Assembly: GCA_000934385.1 (NCBI GenBank)
Contig: KN880573.1
Location: forward strand, 1 to 63,000
DNA from: Cylindrobasidium torrendii FP15055 ss-10
Lineage: Eukaryota; Basidiomycota; Agaricomycetes; Agaricales; Physalacriaceae
DNA: 63,000 nucleotides
Reading direction: 5' to 3'
Positions 61,143-63,000 of this stretch are shown in pieces; the first letter of the stretch is position 1, and each line of letters starts with the position of its first letter. Below the pieces are notes generated by a model. That model did not search any database. It saw only the letters and a program-made list of their open reading frames with translations, and had not been told where the DNA came from. The position numbers and the translations under genes are program-made.

Positions 61143-62223
61143 CTAGCCATGAGCTTCCAGCGCCCGTTTCCGTACAATATCATCACCGTACGACCATGCA
61201 TCTCCTTCTCCGGGAGGTGCGTAAGTACCATTAAAGATTCCACCGTAGCCACGGGCTGAAATGAGGCCGTAGTACGCTAAATCCTCGAGAAGAGATTCTA
61301 GAGGCTTGAACATGGTGGTATGTACACGCATAGCAACGAACCTGATATCCTCCACGCTGGCGAGACATCCGAGCGTGTCTGGGCTCATAGGCAGATGCGA
61401 CGGACAGTGAACGACGAATAGTACGAGTTGCGAAGGGATACGATAGTTGGCCAAGCTAAGAATATCTGACGATGATCGCGCACTGTAGCCCAAGTGGGTG
61501 AGTTTGGGGCACGCGCGAACGATTTGGTCGAAGGCAGGGAGAAGATCCAGATTTTCGCGAGTGTGGCCGAACAAGCACAGATGAGTGAGCGATACGGAGA
61601 GGTTGGGAGGCAAAGATCGCAAAAAGGCGTCGTCGAGAGGTGCCGGCAAAGCGAGTTGCTCAAGGTTCGTCGCACGCTGGAGCCAGTCATACATAGGGCC
61701 GCACCACGGAAACAGGTAGGCGTGACCGATTCTGACGTCTACTGCGAGGGAAAGCGACGTGACATGAGGGATTGCGTTCAGAATAGACATGCAGTCTTCG
61801 AGAGATTGCTCGTTGATGGTGAGGCCGGTCTTCCTGTTGGGCTGCGTATCTTGATGGGTTGTAGGTAGCGATTTTGCCCCGAAGGTTACCACGAGAGGGC
61901 GATGGGCGAGAAAACCTAGACGAATCTCATTCGCCAAGGCAGAAAGTATTGCTTGCACTTCGCTGTGGGTCTGTAGCTTTGTAAAGCTAGCATGGATGAT
62001 CAGCGAAGATATCAATACGCTTTCAACACACACACCAAGTCGAGCCGACCATCTCATATACATCGATCACAGGCGTCTTTTCCAGCGAGCGACTTGGAGA
62101 CCTGATGAGAGGAACGGTCCACATAATGAGTGCAATGAGAAGCACGCCTAAGGCAGCGGATATCGCTGGTGTGTAGTTTCCCCTGAGATCTCTTGCAAAG
62201 GCAATGAGCGAGGACACTGTCAT
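61143..62223 (-). CDS. F-box/LRR-like protein with an N-terminal membrane anchor
   Basis: Two exons: the first, from 62223, encodes MTVSSLIAFARDLRGNYTPA then a membrane segment (AALGVLLIALIMWTVPLI), and the second joins in frame through an intron with a GTGTGT donor (about 62030-61984). The second exon has leucine-rich, LRR-like lines: VTSLSLAVDVRIGH, NLEQLALPAPLDDAFLRSLP, LTHLCLFGH and LTHLGYSARSS. Agaricomycetes hold large families of such F-box/LRR-like proteins, though I see no convincing F-box. The protein has about 340 residues. If the splice is wrong, the second exon could begin at its own ATG further upstream. The function is unknown. Confidence 0.55.
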
Positions 62224-62638
62224 GGCGGTGAGTTGTCGACGAGAAAAATGATGCGATCAAGATACTTTTGATTTAGTTATCATACCACTGAAGCTATGTA
62301 CATGTACAGCATGTGTGGTGAGAAACCTGTCAGCGTTCTTACGCATTCTAGGATCTGGGTCCGTAGTAAGGCGCATAGTAAGTACTTGGGACAAAGGTCA
62401 AGTTTTGACGTATCTATACTACTGCCGCCCAGGTTAGCTCATGTTCTCATAACTTGACACAGCAAGAATTGCGGTTGCTCTTATGGTAACAGTAGCACTC
62501 CAAGTGGGCGTGAGTCCAATCCCATTCAGTGGTTCACAATCCTATTCAGACAAGTTGATCAAGTTGATCGAACTGAGTGGCACCTCCGATTTCAAAACGC
62601 ATCATCATCCATCTCCAATATCACTTTTCACGCCGGCA

Positions 62639-62690
62639 TGGTTCAGTGGTAAACCAGCCCCCCTCATCCTCATAACCTCCAGTTCAATCC
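62639..62690 (+). repeat. tRNA-derived element with A box and B box (SINE-like or decayed tRNA)
   Basis: TGGTTCAGTGG (62639-62649) fits the A-box consensus TRGYNNARNNG, and GTTCAATCC (62682-62690) fits the B-box GWTCRANNC, 32 bp apart as in tRNA genes. A D-arm-like stem (TGGTT and AACCA) is also present. The acceptor and anticodon stems do not pair, so it is not a functional tRNA as read. No T-run terminator lies within 100 bp downstream. Confidence 0.5.
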
Positions 62691-62871
62691 CCCTTAGTAC
62701 CCAAGCTGCAGACGATGGCTCCTTGGGGAAAAGAGGGGTTGTTCCACCTCCCAATACCTTCTACTATCGAGAAAGCACCGCTCAGTGTCGCGACTAGAGT
62801 GTGGGCCTATCGGAGCGGATTTGGGTTGTGGTTCAATATCCCGAACAAATATGAGATACCCGGGCAGGAGG

Positions 62872-62999
62872 GTGCTTCTACCAACCCATGGATATGGGTT
62901 CGGTATCGGCGCTCAGACCCCTCGGGAAGGGATCCCATCCAACCAGGGCGCCTCTACCAACCCACTGATGTGGGTTCGGTAGCGTCGTTCTACCCCCTT
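62872..62999. repeat. two tandem 52-bp hairpin units, 76-bp period
   Basis: Units 62872-62923 and 62948-62999 share most positions. Each has a near-palindromic core with ACCAACCCA and TGGGTTCGGT arms. The array may continue past the window edge. The core recalls the GGTTCGAACCC hairpin in TFC3 intron 1. Confidence 0.7.
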
Positions 63000-63000
63000 G

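Larger units (their letters stand above)
62224..63000. other. right-edge repeat-rich stretch
   Basis: No gene is supported here. The stretch holds a Pol III promoter-like tRNA-derived element at 62639-62690 and two copies of a 52-bp unit at 62872-62923 and 62948-62999. Open frames overlapping them have no domains. Confidence 0.6.

Overview
The window is a gene-dense piece of a fungal nuclear genome, almost certainly a basidiomycete (Agaricomycetes). The evidence is short (about 45-60 nt) phase-variable introns in nearly every gene, intergenic gaps often below 150 bp, and protein families that read as fungal orthologues (TFIIIC tau subunit, Ssk2-type MAPKKK, Ies6, Prp19, Prp17, Mcm3, Tip20/RINT1, Ric1, Alg10, Jlp1). 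I support 26 protein-coding genes plus one gene fragment; most are split, so each span runs from start codon to stop codon and includes introns.

Layout. 0-4.5 kb: a truncated 2-oxoglutarate/Fe(II) oxygenase-like fragment (-), a conserved multi-pass membrane protein (-) and IES6 (+). 4.5-11.8 kb: one large gene (-) for the B-block subunit of TFIIIC. 12.3-22.1 kb: a run of (-) genes: UPS2-like PRELI protein, peroxisomal ABCD half-transporter, NT5C-like nucleotidase, SSK2-like MAPKKK. 22.2-29.3 kb: RBG1 (+), SGT2 (-), PRP19 (+) and a Myb plus C2H2 protein (-). 30-37.5 kb: PRP17/CDC40 (+), a 96-aa small secreted protein with a tryptophan-containing repeat (+), MCM3 (+). 37.6-48.1 kb: TIP20/RINT1 (-), beta-carbonic anhydrase (+), an MBL-fold hydrolase (+), UPS1-like (-), RIC1 (+). 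48.2-63 kb: BOL2 (-), a long hairpin repeat, a Rax1-like RGS membrane protein (-), an OPT transporter (-) divergent from a JLP1-like sulfonate dioxygenase (+), ALG10 (+), a disordered/coiled-coil protein (+), an F-box/LRR-like protein (-), and a repeat-rich end with a Pol III promoter-like element.

Most of the window is core housekeeping. The signals that stand out are: (1) a TFIIIC B-box-like hairpin inside intron 1 of the gene for the B-box-binding TFIIIC subunit; (2) a CYS3/MetR palindrome and a CACGTG box in the shared promoter of the OPT and JLP1 genes, which suggests a sulfur-limitation pair; (3) a long inverted repeat between BOL2 and the RGS gene; (4) an inferred 23-nt intron in IES6 and a 16-nt exon in RBG1; (5) a three-repeat Myb fused to C2H2 fingers; (6) an MCB box in front of MCM3; (7) a repeat-containing small secreted protein. 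Splice sites were placed by eye from GT/GC-AG consensus and protein-family continuity; no transcript evidence was available.
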